From Trema orientale (Eukaryota; Streptophyta; Magnoliopsida; Rosales; Cannabaceae): a DNA stretch of 64,000 bases. The DNA lies in NCBI GenBank assembly GCA_002914845.1, contig JXTC01000282.1, forward strand, positions 185,122 through 249,121. The letters are read 5' to 3'. Numbering within the stretch: position 1 is the first letter of the stretch; each line of letters opens with the position of its first letter. Shown here one piece after another: positions 33,475 through 45,402 of the stretch. Under the pieces are notes generated by a model that saw only the letters and a program-made list of their open reading frames with translations, ran no database searches and was not told the origin of the DNA. The position numbers were made by a program, and so were the translations under genes.

Positions 33475-35060
33475 TTGTCACCTTCTAAACCGCCATTTTT
33501 TAGTGGAAGTGATTTTAACTATTGGAGAAATCGGATGGACACTTACCTTAGATCTATTGATTTTGATTTATGGTACATTGTCACTAAAGGTTCATTGAAA
33601 ATAACAAAAGTTGTTAATGGTAGAGAGTTGGAAAAAGACATAGAAGAATATAATGAAAAAGACAAAATCACTTTCACAAAAAATGGAAGACATAGGGATA
33701 TTTATAATAATGTTGAGAAGGTTAGATATGCTCATGAACTTTGGAACATGTTAGACGTCTCTTATCAATGAACTAGCTCCATGAAAGAAACTAGGATTAA
33801 TATTTTTACTAAAACTATGAGTTGTTCAAAATAAAAAAAGATGAATCTATTTCTCAAATGTTTACTATATTTACAACTATTATTTACGATCTAGGTGTTC
33901 TAGGAAAAATATTTCCAAATAGTGAGTTGGTGAGTAAAATCCTTAGAAGTCTTCCTCGAGCATATAGAAGCAAGATGGTAGCTATTCAAGAAGTAAAAAA
34001 CCTTAGCAAACTTTTTCTTGAAGAACTTATGGATTCCCCCATGACCCATGAAATCCTTATGAAGGAAACAAATGAAGATGAAGGAGAGGAGAAGAAAAAA
34101 AAAAGGAATCGCTCTTAAAGTCATCTTATAAGAAAGCAATGAGGAAGAAGAAGATTTTGCGAATATTGAGCTAGAAGACATTGCCCTACTTACTAAAAGA
34201 TATAAGAAGTACTTAAATTTCAAAAAGAAGAATTTCAAGAAGAATACCAAAGGCAATGACTTCCAAGGAAGGATGATCCCATCACTTACTTCGAATGCAA
34301 GAAGCTGGGACACATGAAGAACAAATTTCCCTTGAGAAGAAGAATGAAGAAAAAGACAATGAAGGCCACTTGGGATGATAGTGAAGAAAAAAAATCTAAA
34401 AGAGAAGAACAAGAAGAAATTGCCAACATGTGCTTCATGGCAATAGAAAATGAAGTAAGCTCTCTTGAACCTAAAAGTAAATTTCATGATGATAGTGATA
34501 CTAGTGGTGATTTTAGTGAAAATGATAGTGATTGTGATTTATCTTATGAAAGTTTATTGAGTGATTTCAATGATTTACACAAAAACTATGAAAAATTCAT
34601 TTTCAAGAATAATGCTCTTAAAAAGGAAATTCTAAGTTTGTCAAAAATAGCTGAAGAGTTTATAAAAGAAAAGGAAGTAAAATTACTTTGTAGTAATTGT
34701 GATGTTTTGTCAAAAGAAAACATTTCCTGAAATGACAAGATTTTAGTCTTGACTAAAATTGTCCTTAAATTTACAAATAGACAGGAAAATTTTGACATGA
34801 TGCTTGGTGGGCAAAAATATATTTTTGACAAAAGAGATATTGGGTATAAATCTTCTATAAAACAAAAATACCTCAAAAACTATTTTGTTAAAGCTAGTAC
34901 AAGTGACACAAAGCATACTTGCACTTATTACAATCAAGATGGACATACTAGTTTTTCATGCTTTGTGAAAAAAGAACGCATATTTTGGTGGAAAACTAGC
35001 TTGGGTACCAAAAGATTCTAGAACTGACACTCAAGGACCCAAATTTGTATGGATACCAAA
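33475..35060 (+). pseudogene. gag region of the RT-less copia element
   Basis: Translation shows PPFFSGSDFNYWRNRMDTYL, the typical copia gag N-terminus, near 33484. This is followed by a stop-interrupted gag body (33822-34118), an acidic, Lys/Glu-rich region (34314-34730) and degenerate zinc knuckles: FECKKLGHMK near 34290 lacks flanking Cys residues, and CTYYNQDGHTSFSC lies near 34920. At least three frame changes or stops break it (33769, 34118, 34728). It would have bound retroelement RNA in virus-like particles. Confidence 0.75.
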
Positions 35061-35124
35061 AATTAAAGTTTGATTCTTACTTGTAGGTATAAAAGAAGAA
35101 GAACTTTTGATTTTTGGATAGTGA

Positions 35125-36292
35125 TTGCTCCAAACATATGATCGGAGGCTACTCCTTGCTTTCATCATTCACAAAAAGAAGTGGAGGACTGTTACATTTG
35201 GAGACAACGCTAAAAACAAAATTTTGGGTATAGGTAATATTGGTACTACTTCCTCTCCCATTATAGAAAATATTTTACTTATTGATAGTCTTAAATACAA
35301 TTTGCTTAGTATAAGTCAACTTTATGATAAAGATTATCGAGTTATTTTTGAGCCTTCCAAATGCTTAATTGAGGATACTTGTTTAAAAGAAATCATTTTT
35401 GAAGGAAAAAGAAAAAATAATATGTATACTACTGATATTGAAAAATATTTTAGTCAAGATAAATATTTTTCGACTTTTAAAGATGATTCTTGGCTTTGGC
35501 ATAGAAGACTTGGACATGCTAGCATGAATACTATTTCTAAACTTTCAAAGAAAAATCTTGTTAGTAGTTTACCTAGTTTACTTTTTGAAAAAAACAATGT
35601 TTGTGATACATGTCAATTTGGAAAACAAGTAAAAAATTCTTTTAAATCCAAAAACATCATTATTACTTCTAGACCCTTGTAACTACTTCACATAGATTTA
35701 TTTGGACGATCAGGAGTAGCTAGTCTTGATGGAAAATACTATGCTTTTGTAATAGTTGATGATTTTTCAATATTAACTTGGGTTCTATTTATTACTCATA
35801 AAAACAATGTTTTCAAAGTTCTTACTATTTTTTGTAAGAAAGTGCAAAATGAAAAAGGCTATACCATTTCATCTATTAGAAGTGATCATAGTGATGAGTT
35901 TGAAAATGATGAAATAGAAGCTATTTGCTACAAAAATAGTTTTGATCATAATTTTTCAGTTCCTAGAACTCCACAACAAAATAAAGTTATAGAAAGAAAG
36001 AATAGAACCCTACAAGAAATGACAAGAAGTATGCTAAATAAAAATAGTTTAGCAAAATATTTTTCGGCCGAAGCGGTAAGTACCGCTTGTTATATTGTGA
36101 ATAGAGTTAAGGCCAATTTTGAACAAGATACCTTATGAGCTTTGGAAAGGTAGAAAAAAACCCAACATTGGCTACTTTAAAGTTTTTGGTTGCAAATGTT
36201 TTATTTTGAATAGTAAAGATAATTTGAGTAAATTTGATTCAAAATCTGATATTAGTATTTTTCTTGGATATTCTACTACTAGTAAGGCTTAA
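35125..36292 (+). pseudogene. protease-integrase region of the RT-less copia element
   Basis: 35125-35682 covers the end of the protease region (KYNLLSISQLYDKDY) and the integrase zinc domain (LWHRRLGHASMNTISKL ... CDTCQFGKQ), with a stop at 35680. The core follows: HIDLFGRSG near 35690, VIVDDFS near 35755 and IRSDHSDEFEN near 35880, where the family usually has GGEFEN. Frame 35842-36138 runs to VNRVKANF, then a frameshift. FLGYSTTSKA ends at TAA 36290-36292. Multiple breaks make it inactive. Confidence 0.8.
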
Positions 36293-36520
36293 GACACTCA
36301 TGCTGAAGAGGCTCCTGCACAAGGATTTAACTTCAATGAAGCATTCAATAGCCTCTTTGAATGCATCAATACCATCCAGCTTGACATCCAACATCTGTAT
36401 GACACCGAGCTTGAACACTTCCAGATCATTTCAGACGATATCAACTTAGTTTGCCAACATCAAGAATGTCAATTCCAAATTATTCAAGATCAACAGGATG
36501 AGATGATAAGGATGATGTAA
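36293..36520 (+). pseudogene. Leftover ORF after the integrase, coiled-coil-like
   Basis: In frame with the integrase after one TAA is an open stretch of 75 codons (to TAA 36518-36520). It is rich in Gln, Asp, Glu, Ile and Leu (FNEAFNSLFECINTIQLD, then HQECQFQIIQDQQDEMIRMM) with spacing that suggests a coiled coil. It has no similarity to reverse transcriptase or RNase H. In SIRE-type elements an extra ORF follows pol, and this could be the C-terminal piece of such an ORF joined to integrase by a deletion. That origin is inference. Confidence 0.45.
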
Positions 36521-36957
36521 TCCTTCTTTGGTCGTTTTCCTCCTCCATAGATTGTTTCTTTAGTTATTTCATATTTTGATATGGTCGTTTGCACTCCAAT
36601 GTCTAAACTCCTTGCTTTTATTGTTTTAAATGGATATTTTATGGTTATATCTTATATTTGCTTTATTCTTCTCTCTTATAGATTTTTTTTTGATGATATC
36701 AAAAGAGGGAGAAGAATGTATTTTGATTTATAATTGGTATCAACTTGGTCTTTATGATTAATATAATTGGTATCAATTAGCAATTTTCTTCAAAATATGC
36801 ACCCTTTCTGAGATTAAGGATGAGTTTTAATTCTTTTTATTAAGCATATTTCGAAAGAGAGCATACAAAATTTTGGTAAGGACACTTATCTCCATTTAAT
36901 TCTTATTCCTTACTCATTTTTAAATCAAATGTTTGTTATCATCAAAAATGGGGAGAT

Positions 36958-38325
36958 TGTTGACTCATACTTTATATCATCAATCCTATTCTCATATTTT
37001 GAAGTTAACAAACATATAATTAAGAACTAATAATCTACTTGAGTGTGTAGCAAGCTAAATTAAAAGGATTATAAGTCATTCAAGATGGATTATGGAAAAG
37101 AGCTTAAAGACAAAGTTCAAGAATACAAGACTTAGACTAGCAAAGATTATTTACTTAGTTCTTGTACTTGAATACTTATCTACACTTAATATGATCTTAT
37201 TAGCTCAAATTTTTATAAAATTGAAAATTTTCAAATCAATATTGTTAAACGTGTTTATTTCCAATTAAAATAAGAAATTTATTTTATACAAGCTTTTAAA
37301 TTAATTTATGAATTTCTATAGTTTCCATATTACAAAAAAAAATCAATTTATGAAGTCACTTTTTGAAAAGAATCGAAAAGGACTTGAAATAAAAATCAAA
37401 AATTGCTCTTGGGTATTTTCGGCAGACCGATTCTCATTTTCGGCTTACCGATTCTCTATCCAATTTTTGACAGATTTTCAAATTCGACCGTTAGAACCTT
37501 ACTTTCAACAGCTAGTATTTTTGGTCGATTGAAAGTGTATTTTCAGTCTACCGAAAATAACAAATTGTCTGTAAAACGGTCTAAAACGGCTAGTTTTCAT
37601 TCTATTCTTTAAATAGAAGCTTTTCTATCTTTAAATAGAAGCTTTTCTAACACTTAAAATAATTTTTGAATATTCCTACATTGCTTTAATCATACTTTCA
37701 AGTTTTTCAAATCATTTTTGGTGATTTAATCTTTCAAATCCACTTTTTTTACAAAAATCATTTGAGCTAAACTAGATTATATCTTGTGTTCTCATTTATT
37801 CTCTCTAGACTTACCTTGTATTTATCATCTTCTTAAGAGAGATTCTAGTTGAGTGTATCAACAAACAAAAATCAAAATTGTATTTGTAAGGTGAGGTTGA
37901 CACTAGATTTATAAACAACCCAGTTTAGGTGAGATTGGCATCGGAGTCTAAACAATCCGAGTTAGGCGTGATAGAGCCGGATTCAAAGCTATTGTAAAGG
38001 TGTGGGTGTGCCTAAGGAGAAATCACTCGTTGTGTAAAAAAGTCGGTCACACCCATTCTCTTGATCCGATAGTGGAAAGCTCGAGGCAGATTGTCAAGAG
38101 TCAGGGACGTAGACAAGCCGTCTTGTTTGTTGAACCGTGTAAAAATAGTGTTTGCATTTCTATATCCCTATCTCTTTAATTTATCTTGAGCTTATATGCT
38201 ATTTAGCTATTTTTACTTGTTATTACTTCTACTTGCATAATTTACTTGCTTTCTAAGAAAAGTTTGCGAAAGTTTTTAAAACCCAATTCATCCCCCCTCT
38301 TGGGTTAACTAATCTTGGGCTAACA
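36958..38325 (+). repeat. 3' LTR (1368 bp)
   Basis: Starts TGTTGACTCATAC and ends GGGCTAACA, followed by the GAATC duplication. It is longer than the 5' copy because of small insertions, including a duplicated CTTTAAATAGAAGCTTTTCT near 37608-37648 and extra sequence near 37905-37935. It is preceded by the purine tract AAAAATGGGGAGA. Confidence 0.88.
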
Positions 38326-38330
38326 GAATC

Positions 38331-39097
38331 TCTTATTCCAACTGAATTTATTGTTGTATGATATTGTGTAATTATAATAATAGATTCATTTCTTTATATC
38401 CTTAGCTATTTTGGCTCATATTGCTTATTTCTATCTATTGGCCTCAACTATTAGGCTCATTTAAATTAATCTCATGTAGTCTAAGTTATTTGGAATATGT
38501 TGGGGATCCAAGAGGACTTATATAATTCAAGCTCCAATACATAAGGTTTAGTTCTAATTAATTATTAATAAAAATAGATTTGTGCCTTTAGTAATGGATA
38601 TATTTCGCTCTAGATCCAAAACTAAACTCTTGAATAAAGGAAATTATAAGAAACTTAATGATTAATTTTCATATCTATTTGAAAATTGATTACATAAGTT
38701 GAAGGCAGGTGAAATTATTATTTTGCCAATCCAAATAAATCTTCTATTTACCATGAGAAAAAACTATGTCTAATGGATAACGAGTTTTTTTTTTCTAGAA
38801 GTCTTATCAATAAAACTACCTTATTGATTATTTGATCAATATTAAATTATCCAAGTACTTATAGAAACACGTGGTGATATTTAAATTTCTATGTCAAGAG
38901 AAATTTGATGTCTATATTAATGTGTATATATTCCCAATGTATATAATATTGTATTATCAAAATGTTAAATTCTAAGTTGTTGATTATTGATATATATCCT
39001 TTAATATATTTAATAATATAAATTATGAACACATATTTATTATCTATTTTAGGATTAAGAGAGACATGAAATATTTGTTTAAATTATGAGATTAAGT
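38331..39097. other. Gene-free spacer
   Basis: AT-rich sequence between two transposons; nothing recognisable. Confidence 0.4.
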
Positions 39098-39106
39098 TTT
39101 TAATTA

Positions 39107-40485
39107 GGGTTAATATGACTTAAGGTCCCAACCTTTCCATATTATATCACTTAAGTCCTCATTCTTTATTTTGTAGTATTTAGCTCCCTAGTCTTTTTGT
39201 TTTGTAGCAGTTAGGTCTTTTTAAGCTATTTCCATTAAAGAAGTCCGTGACGTATCACTTGTTGTACATGTGACTATCTCGTAGGGGTTTTAATTTGAAT
39301 TTTGACCTTTAAAAAAAAAAGGAAAAGAAAAAACCTTACTCTCCCTTCTCTTGAGTACACACTCAATCTTTAAAAAAAAAAAGGAAAAGAAAAAATCTTA
39401 CTCTCCCTTCTCTTGAGTACACACCTCGGTAAATTCATTGTCATCTTCTCCACACTCTTATTTATAACCGCGAACCACTTAGCCTTCAACGCTGGCAAAT
39501 TAGGAGATTAAGTGAAAACAAAATGGAGCATAGTCCCTTTATTTGAATGATATCAGTTTATCAAGCCTCAACCTAGTTGTATTTCTCTTTGTTCACCCAG
39601 TTTAAGTTTTCCCCCAATTGAAAAATAAATAAATTTATTCACTTTTACATAGTTTATTTCCAGAATTCATAAGCCAAGTACTAGTTTTCTACTATTCATA
39701 CACTTATAGAACTGATTTACAGACTTGCAATGACTCATAGAGTTTATTACTCTTGGCTTGTTAATGAATTTATTAAGTTCCATCACATTAGTTTGAGATT
39801 TGTAAAGTAAATCCTCTGTATTTTTTTTCCGATCCTTTCCCCGATTCTATGATTTGCATTGTTATTGTTGATTAAAGGTTCCTTTTTTTTTCTTTTTTCA
39901 TTTTCTGGATTACGATATTATATTTTTCTTCTTTTATCCTCAAATTATACTCATGATGTAATCTATAAGTTTTATATTCATTTCATATATTCTATATTTT
40001 TGCGCACTTGGTCTGGCACTTTCTTATTATTTCAGTTTTTTTTCTCCCCTTTCTAGATTATCTAGTTCATTATTAATTTACCATTATAAATTGTTCTGAT
40101 CATAATATATCTCCTGTGTAACTTTTCGTTAGCCCAAAGGTAAAGAAAAGTAATGAATACTTATTACTTATTTAATTTCATATAATCTAATTTACACTTT
40201 TCTTCTCATTCATGAATTTCTGTACGTTGAAATGTTAGATGGGAATTGGGTAGTGATTTAAGACAACGAGTGAGTTGTTTTTTTTTCCCCCCGATATCAT
40301 TAGACGAGCTAATAGTATTGGAAGCTTTGGACCTGATTTTCAGCAACCTTTTTTAATAGAAATAGTTTAAAAAGACTTAATTGTTATAAAATAAAAAGAC
40401 TGGGGAGTTGAATGCTATAAAATAAAGAATAGAGACCTAAATAATACAAATGAGAAAGGTTAAGGATCCCAAGTGATATTAACCC
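39107..40485. mobile_element. Mutator-type element with long TIRs
   Basis: A 1379-bp element flanked by perfect 9-bp duplications TTTTAATTA (39098-39106 and 40486-40494). Left end GGGTTAATATGACTTAAGGT and reverse-complemented right end GGGTTAATATCACTTGGGAT start terminal inverted repeats that continue inward (GCTCCCTAGTC / ACTCCCCAGTC; TAGGTCTTTTTAA / TTAAGTCTTTTTAA). A 9-bp duplication and long repeats are Mutator-like features. The interior encodes no transposase that I can see; it also carries a 53-bp tandem duplication (about 39310-39425, ending CTTGAGTACACAC). Confidence 0.85.
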
Positions 40486-40494
40486 TTTTAATTA

Positions 40495-42180
40495 CGATAC
40501 TTATATAAAAAAACGTATTTCATATGGTCAAGTGGAACTTTCACATGAAGTCACATAATGTATTTTCAAAGCTCAAGACTTAAGATTAAAGTGTAAAGCT
40601 CCGCAACTTTGTCCAAGAAAAGTGTCCACCTAGCTTTTCTCATCAATTGTGAATCATTATCTAAAAACATTGTAGAGAAATTATGTCCCAAATAAGAAAT
40701 AAATTTACTTGTATAATCTCTACTTAATAGGAAATAAATTATCATTTGACTTTTACTAAATACTAATCAAATATTATTATAAACATGTATGATGTCATAC
40801 GTGTTTATTACAATATCTAATATCAAATATCTAATAACATAGTAATAAAATAAACTTTTGACCGTATTTTCCTAACAAAAATAGCCTTACCTATATAAAT
40901 TTATTTTACCCTAGCCAACGGGCCTAATCGTCCTCTCTCTCTCTCTACCATGACCGAATTTGAGCTTGTGAAAAACCTCATTGGTTTTTATTGTTATATG
41001 TCTGAATTACAACTTAGTCAATCAACTATGGCGGTTAACTCCACATCATTTGCCCTAATTTTCTTGATAATTTGCCCCAACATAATTTGCCTTATTCTTC
41101 CTCATAATTTCTATGATGTTTTTTCTATGTTTCGTCAAAATCTGATGGTCTTTAGATTCAAAAAGATATCCATCTGAGTATCCTCTTTTTGAGCTCAATG
41201 TTTTGGAGATCTTCGCTTAGATTTGGTTTTTTTATTTTCAAATTTTTTCTCTTTTCTTAGTCGAGGTATCCATCGAATGCTTTATGCAGATAACTTTTTT
41301 TATATTGAATGTAATCATGGTTGAAATTGTTAGACCGAAATTAAGTTCTTAGTGAGTGATAGAACTGTAAATATGGGCCGTGCCAAATCGATACTATTCA
41401 CGGCCTGACCCGACCCTAAGGTCGGGCTGGGCTGAGGTAGTTAGCCCGTCGGGCTGGTCCGGTGGTCTATTTTTTATTTAAAATTTTTTTGTTCGTTTTT
41501 GTAATTATTATTAAAAAAAAATGATATTTTTACGAAATAGTACCGAGTTGGTCCAGTCTAGCTCGAAGTTGGCCCGACTCGGTATTTAGCTCACGGACTA
41601 TAGGGCCGGGCTAGTTTTCTAGATTTTCAGCCCGACCCGGCATGGTCCGAGTTTGTTCTGCGGCTTGGTCTGGACAGTCGGGATACCCATATTTATAGCT
41701 TGAGCGAGGGGGTGAGAGGAGGGGTATAAGAAAAATGTAAAACTCTTAATTGGACCAGGAACATTATAAAACAAATTTGAAACTAAATTAAGAATCGTTA
41801 TAAGATAAAAACTCTCAATAATCGAGAAATGTCAAACATCAAAGACTCATCAGCAATTATATGGTAAGATGTATATCACAGTTTGCCCATAATATGAGCC
41901 CCTGGAGCCCCTCCGCAACAGACATTGGGGAATATCGTAAAACACATGGACTCAATGCAGAGAATACAATCTCATACTATATTTTAAGTTTTATTTTATT
42001 TTTATTTATTTTTTTTTTATTTTTTTCTGTTGAGAGAACCAAAAGAGGCACCACACCGCGCACACATCACACATTACGCTTATGTGCACACAGACCCAAT
42101 TAAGTACATAGTTGTCAGTTGATCATTGCTTCCGTGTCACACAATATAATATATAATACATAATATATAATTCATACATA
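40495..42180. other. Intergenic region upstream of the ASG2-like gene
   Basis: No gene. Contains a GC-rich hAT-type MITE (41363-41700). A (CT)n tract at 40933-40946 precedes a short frame, 40950-41177, beginning MTEFELVKNLIGF. The frame has no known domain and I do not call it a gene. Confidence 0.45.
41363..41700. repeat. GC-rich non-autonomous hAT-like repeat
   Basis: Ends AACTGTAAATATGGGCCGTG and reverse-complemented AGCTATAAATATGGGTATCC form an inverted repeat. The interior is dense in CGGGCTGGGC, GGCCCGAC and CAGCCCGACCCGG words typical of a widespread plant repeat family. An 8-bp duplication (GAGTGATA versus GAGCGAGG) is poor, so the element is probably old. Confidence 0.55.
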
Positions 42181-42400
42181 TACATACACACACACACACA
42201 CACATAAAGCAAGGAGGAGAGTGTTGTAGAAGGATCGGAACCGCTTCTGCCTTCTGATAGAGAAGATTTTGTCCACTTCCATACTTCCGCTAGTTAGGGT
42301 TTTTATTTTTTTTTATTTTTTGTTATTATTATTATTATTATTATCTGGTTAATCGATTATTAATTTTTATTATTGTTGGTTGGAGCGAGCTTCATCTCCA
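42130..42400 (+). promoter_or_regulatory. Promoter and 5' leader of the ASG2-like gene
   Basis: TATA-rich DNA (42142-42175), a (CA)n microsatellite (about 42184-42204) and then a GC-richer leader without any ATG up to the start at 42401. TTAGGGTTT at 42294-42302 is a telo-box (AAACCCTAA reversed), common in leaders and promoters of plant housekeeping genes. A (TTA)n tract lies at 42326-42343. The start context is CTCCAATGG. The transcription start is estimated near 42205-42215. Confidence 0.55.
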
Positions 42401-45400
42401 ATGGAGTCGTGGGCTTTTCACGACGGCAGTATCCACGATTTGATTCAGAGACGACACCTCGACGTCGTGAGAGTAAATTTCTATGAATTTTGTGTTTCAT
42501 GAGAATTCGGGGTGGTGGCAGCGCCAACCACCATAGACTTGTAATTTAGTAGACTATACCCTTTTTTGCTGAGCTAATAATTCTCATAAGTAATGCAGTG
42601 ATTTCAATTTTTTCATTTTTTTATTTTTTGGGTTACAGAGATTGAGTTGGGATGAAAAAGTAAATGTGATGAATTGAATTCATGGGTTGATGAGTTATCC
42701 CCTGTGGGGTTTTAATAATTTGGTTTGTGGACTTATTTTGAATTGCTATTCTGGGTTTCTTTCAGTTGTTCTATACTACTATTATTGGTTGCTATAATTT
42801 GTTATGGTGGACTATTGCTAAACGTGCTGACTGGTGTGTTAAATCTTGTTGCTTGCTTATTGGTTCTATGATCACATTTTTCTCTTGCTTTTCATTTGTG
42901 TGTAGGATGCAAATCGCCGTTTGCAGATTCACTCGTCACTGATACGAAGGCTTTCTCAGGAAAGAGAATTGGAGGTTAGTCTAACTTTAGTTTTATTGAT
43001 TATCTTTTCGATTTATTAAATGGGTTTTATTAGCTATCTTTTTATGTTCTTATGTCAAAGTCTATTCTACTGTTTACATGTTTTATTAGCTATCTTTTTA
43101 TGTTCTTATGTCAAAGTTATCAAAATGAGGTTTGTAGTTGAGGTGTTGAATTCCTATGTTTATGGAACTTTGTGTAGCAGCATTATCCAGATAATATCAA
43201 AGCAAGGAAAAGAATGTTTACTATATTCGTTAATAGAAAACATCAAAAGGTTTTTGTGTTGTGTCCAGATGTCTAATTTTGGGGGTTCCGTATTGAACTT
43301 TCTGCTCAGAGGCTGAGAGGCTACTTGATAATATTTTAGATTTTGAAGGAAGGATGATAATGTCAAATTTGAGTTTTATTTATTTTCTTATTTCGAAAAC
43401 TCACATGTTGTATACTGGAAAGTGTGCTTTTTCTGCTTTCAATTCTTAATCTCTTGGATCCTTGTACCTCGTTGCTGCTTTGCCTTGTTCAACTAAGCTC
43501 TCCAACCAAATAATTCTTCATTTACCTCCAATGAATTTTTGAAGTGGGTTAGTTTCTAGAAAGGCTCTCTTTATCCAGAATTTTATCTAATTTCCACTTG
43601 TGGTTTTGGATTTAGAAAATAGTGATCTTAAGATTCTCTTTATCTTTCTGTTTACAGGGGCATCAAGGTTGTGTTAATGCTATTGCTTGGAATTCCAACG
43701 GTTCACTGTTGATATCGGGATCCGATGATACACGGGTATGGTGCCTGAATATTTGCAGTTTGGAAGGCAATCACTGTTGATGATCACAGTATAAATATAG
43801 CGGGGGAAAGAAAAGACTTTTAAGGGAATTTTGAAATTTTATAGGGGTGGTGATAGATGATAGAGCTAACATTTTTAATTCTATTTGTCTAGGTTGAGGC
43901 CTTAGATTCCCTTCTATCTAGTCTTCAAATATATGAAATGAATTCGGGGGCCTCTAGCTCTGAGCATGATTTATGATTTTAAAACATGGGGTGCGGGCTT
44001 GTGGGCTGCTTTTAGTTCAGCATTTGATGGTGGTACTGGACATTAAAGAGTTTTCTTAAAAGTCTGAACGTGTTTGCTCCTATCTTAGAAGTAAGAAGAT
44101 TAAATTCTTTTTTGGATAACTGTGGTTCTCTTCCAGGCTTTAGCGGTGGTTCCGGTTTCATATTCCAAACTGACCTAGGGTATTAGTGGGCAACTGATGT
44201 GTAAGGACATATCTGTGAGCACGCTCAAGGATAAATAATGTCTCCTTGTGAGCACCTTTATATGTGTGTTCATTGTCTTTTGTGTGTTCTTAGACATGAT
44301 ATAGATCTAATTAATGGGCTAGAAGATATATTTTTACAGGAAACAAGGAATTTGATATGAGATATGTTTGAGCATGATGCATATGGATTTACATGTAGGA
44401 TAAGCTATTGTATCGACATAGGGAATTATCTTCTCCCTGTTATAGTTGTGACGCCATGTTGTCAAATGTTTTGATAAAGTGTACCATAATTTTACTTTAA
44501 AGGAGTCTGTTGTGTCTCAAAAGTTTCTCTTTTGAAGTTCCTTAAGTAAGCTACTGAGCTTCTGAGTGTTCAAGAGCTTCAAAATTTTACTTGCACTTGG
44601 GCAAGGATGGGAAAAATGAATGCAGTAGGAAATTGCTTGTGTAAATGCTAAAAAATATTTATAGTGTTTCAAGGCAAGATAGTTGCGGACCCAATTCCCA
44701 ATATACTGATACGACCGAGGAATGTTCTAATGAAGAAATACCACTTCTCCTGCGCTTTGGTAGTGTTTAACAATATGCTAGTTTTGACACATCACAGCTT
44801 AAAGCATAATTAATGCTTCTATTCTATACTATTTTCTGCAGATTAATATTTGGAGCTACTCTAGCAGGAACCTTTTGCATTCTGTAGAGACTGGGCACTG
44901 TGCAAACATATTTTGTACAAAATTCATCCCTGAAACTTGTGATGAACTTGTGGCCTCTGGAGCTGGAGATGCAGAAGTAATGTTCTGAAACTGGAAATTT
45001 CTATTGACAGATGTTATCTTCTTCATCAAAACTTTGTTTAATGTTGTGTTACTTATTTTCTTTTTTGCAGGTTCGGATATTTAATTTATCTCGATTAAGT
45101 GGGAGAGGAGCTGATGACAATGCTATTTCTCCGTCAGCTCTGTATCAATGTCACACTCGAAGAGTCAAAAAGTTGGCTGTAAGATCTTCTGTCTTCTGTT
45201 TAAAATATTGATTTTTGTTTTGGAACCTAATTCCTAGATTTGCTTTGATAAACTTTGCTGCTTTCTGTTGCAGGTTGAAGCTGGAAATCCCAATGTTGTA
45301 TGGAGTGCAAGTGAAGATGGGACTCTGAGGCAGCATGATTTTCGAGAAGGCTCTTCATGTCCTCCTGCTGGATCTTCTCACCAAGAATGTCGCAACGTTT

Positions 45401-45402
45401 TG
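42401..45402 (+). CDS. ASG2-like exons 1-6: N-terminal WD40 repeats
   Basis: Encodes residues 1-197, starting [20 protein letters not shown]. Exon phases are all 0. WD40 strands: [20 protein letters not shown] and GSDDTRINIWS (about 48-80), [26 protein letters not shown] (about 94-125), and [13 protein letters not shown] then [18 protein letters not shown] (about 147-182). HDFR at the end of the last repeat fits the WDxR/DWD signature used to bind DDB1. Confidence 0.92.

Larger units (their letters stand above)
32067..38325 (+). mobile_element. Copia LTR retrotransposon (SIRE-like), RT-less
   Basis: A 6259-bp element with both LTRs, flanked by perfect 5-bp duplications GAATC (32062-32066 and 38326-38330). 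The left LTR is 32067-33360 and the right LTR 36958-38325. A primer-binding-like TTAGTATCAAAGCTT follows the left LTR and a purine-rich AAAAATGGGGAGA precedes the right one. The + strand carries decayed gag, protease and integrase in copia order. After the integrase core there is no reverse transcriptase or RNase H; instead a separate short frame (36293-36520) leads to the 3' LTR. Long LTRs, a large acidic gag extension and a trailing ORF resemble SIRE/Maximus elements. Stops and frameshifts make it non-functional. Confidence 0.88.

Noticed and set aside
33900-34487. 195-codon minus-strand frame
   Set aside because: It is the antisense shadow of the A-rich gag region of the copia element, Phe/Ser-rich, with no domain.
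40950-41177. 75-codon frame after a (CT)n tract
   Set aside because: An ATG follows a leader-like pyrimidine tract, but the protein has no domain, codon use resembles the intergenic AT-rich DNA, and no second exon is visible.
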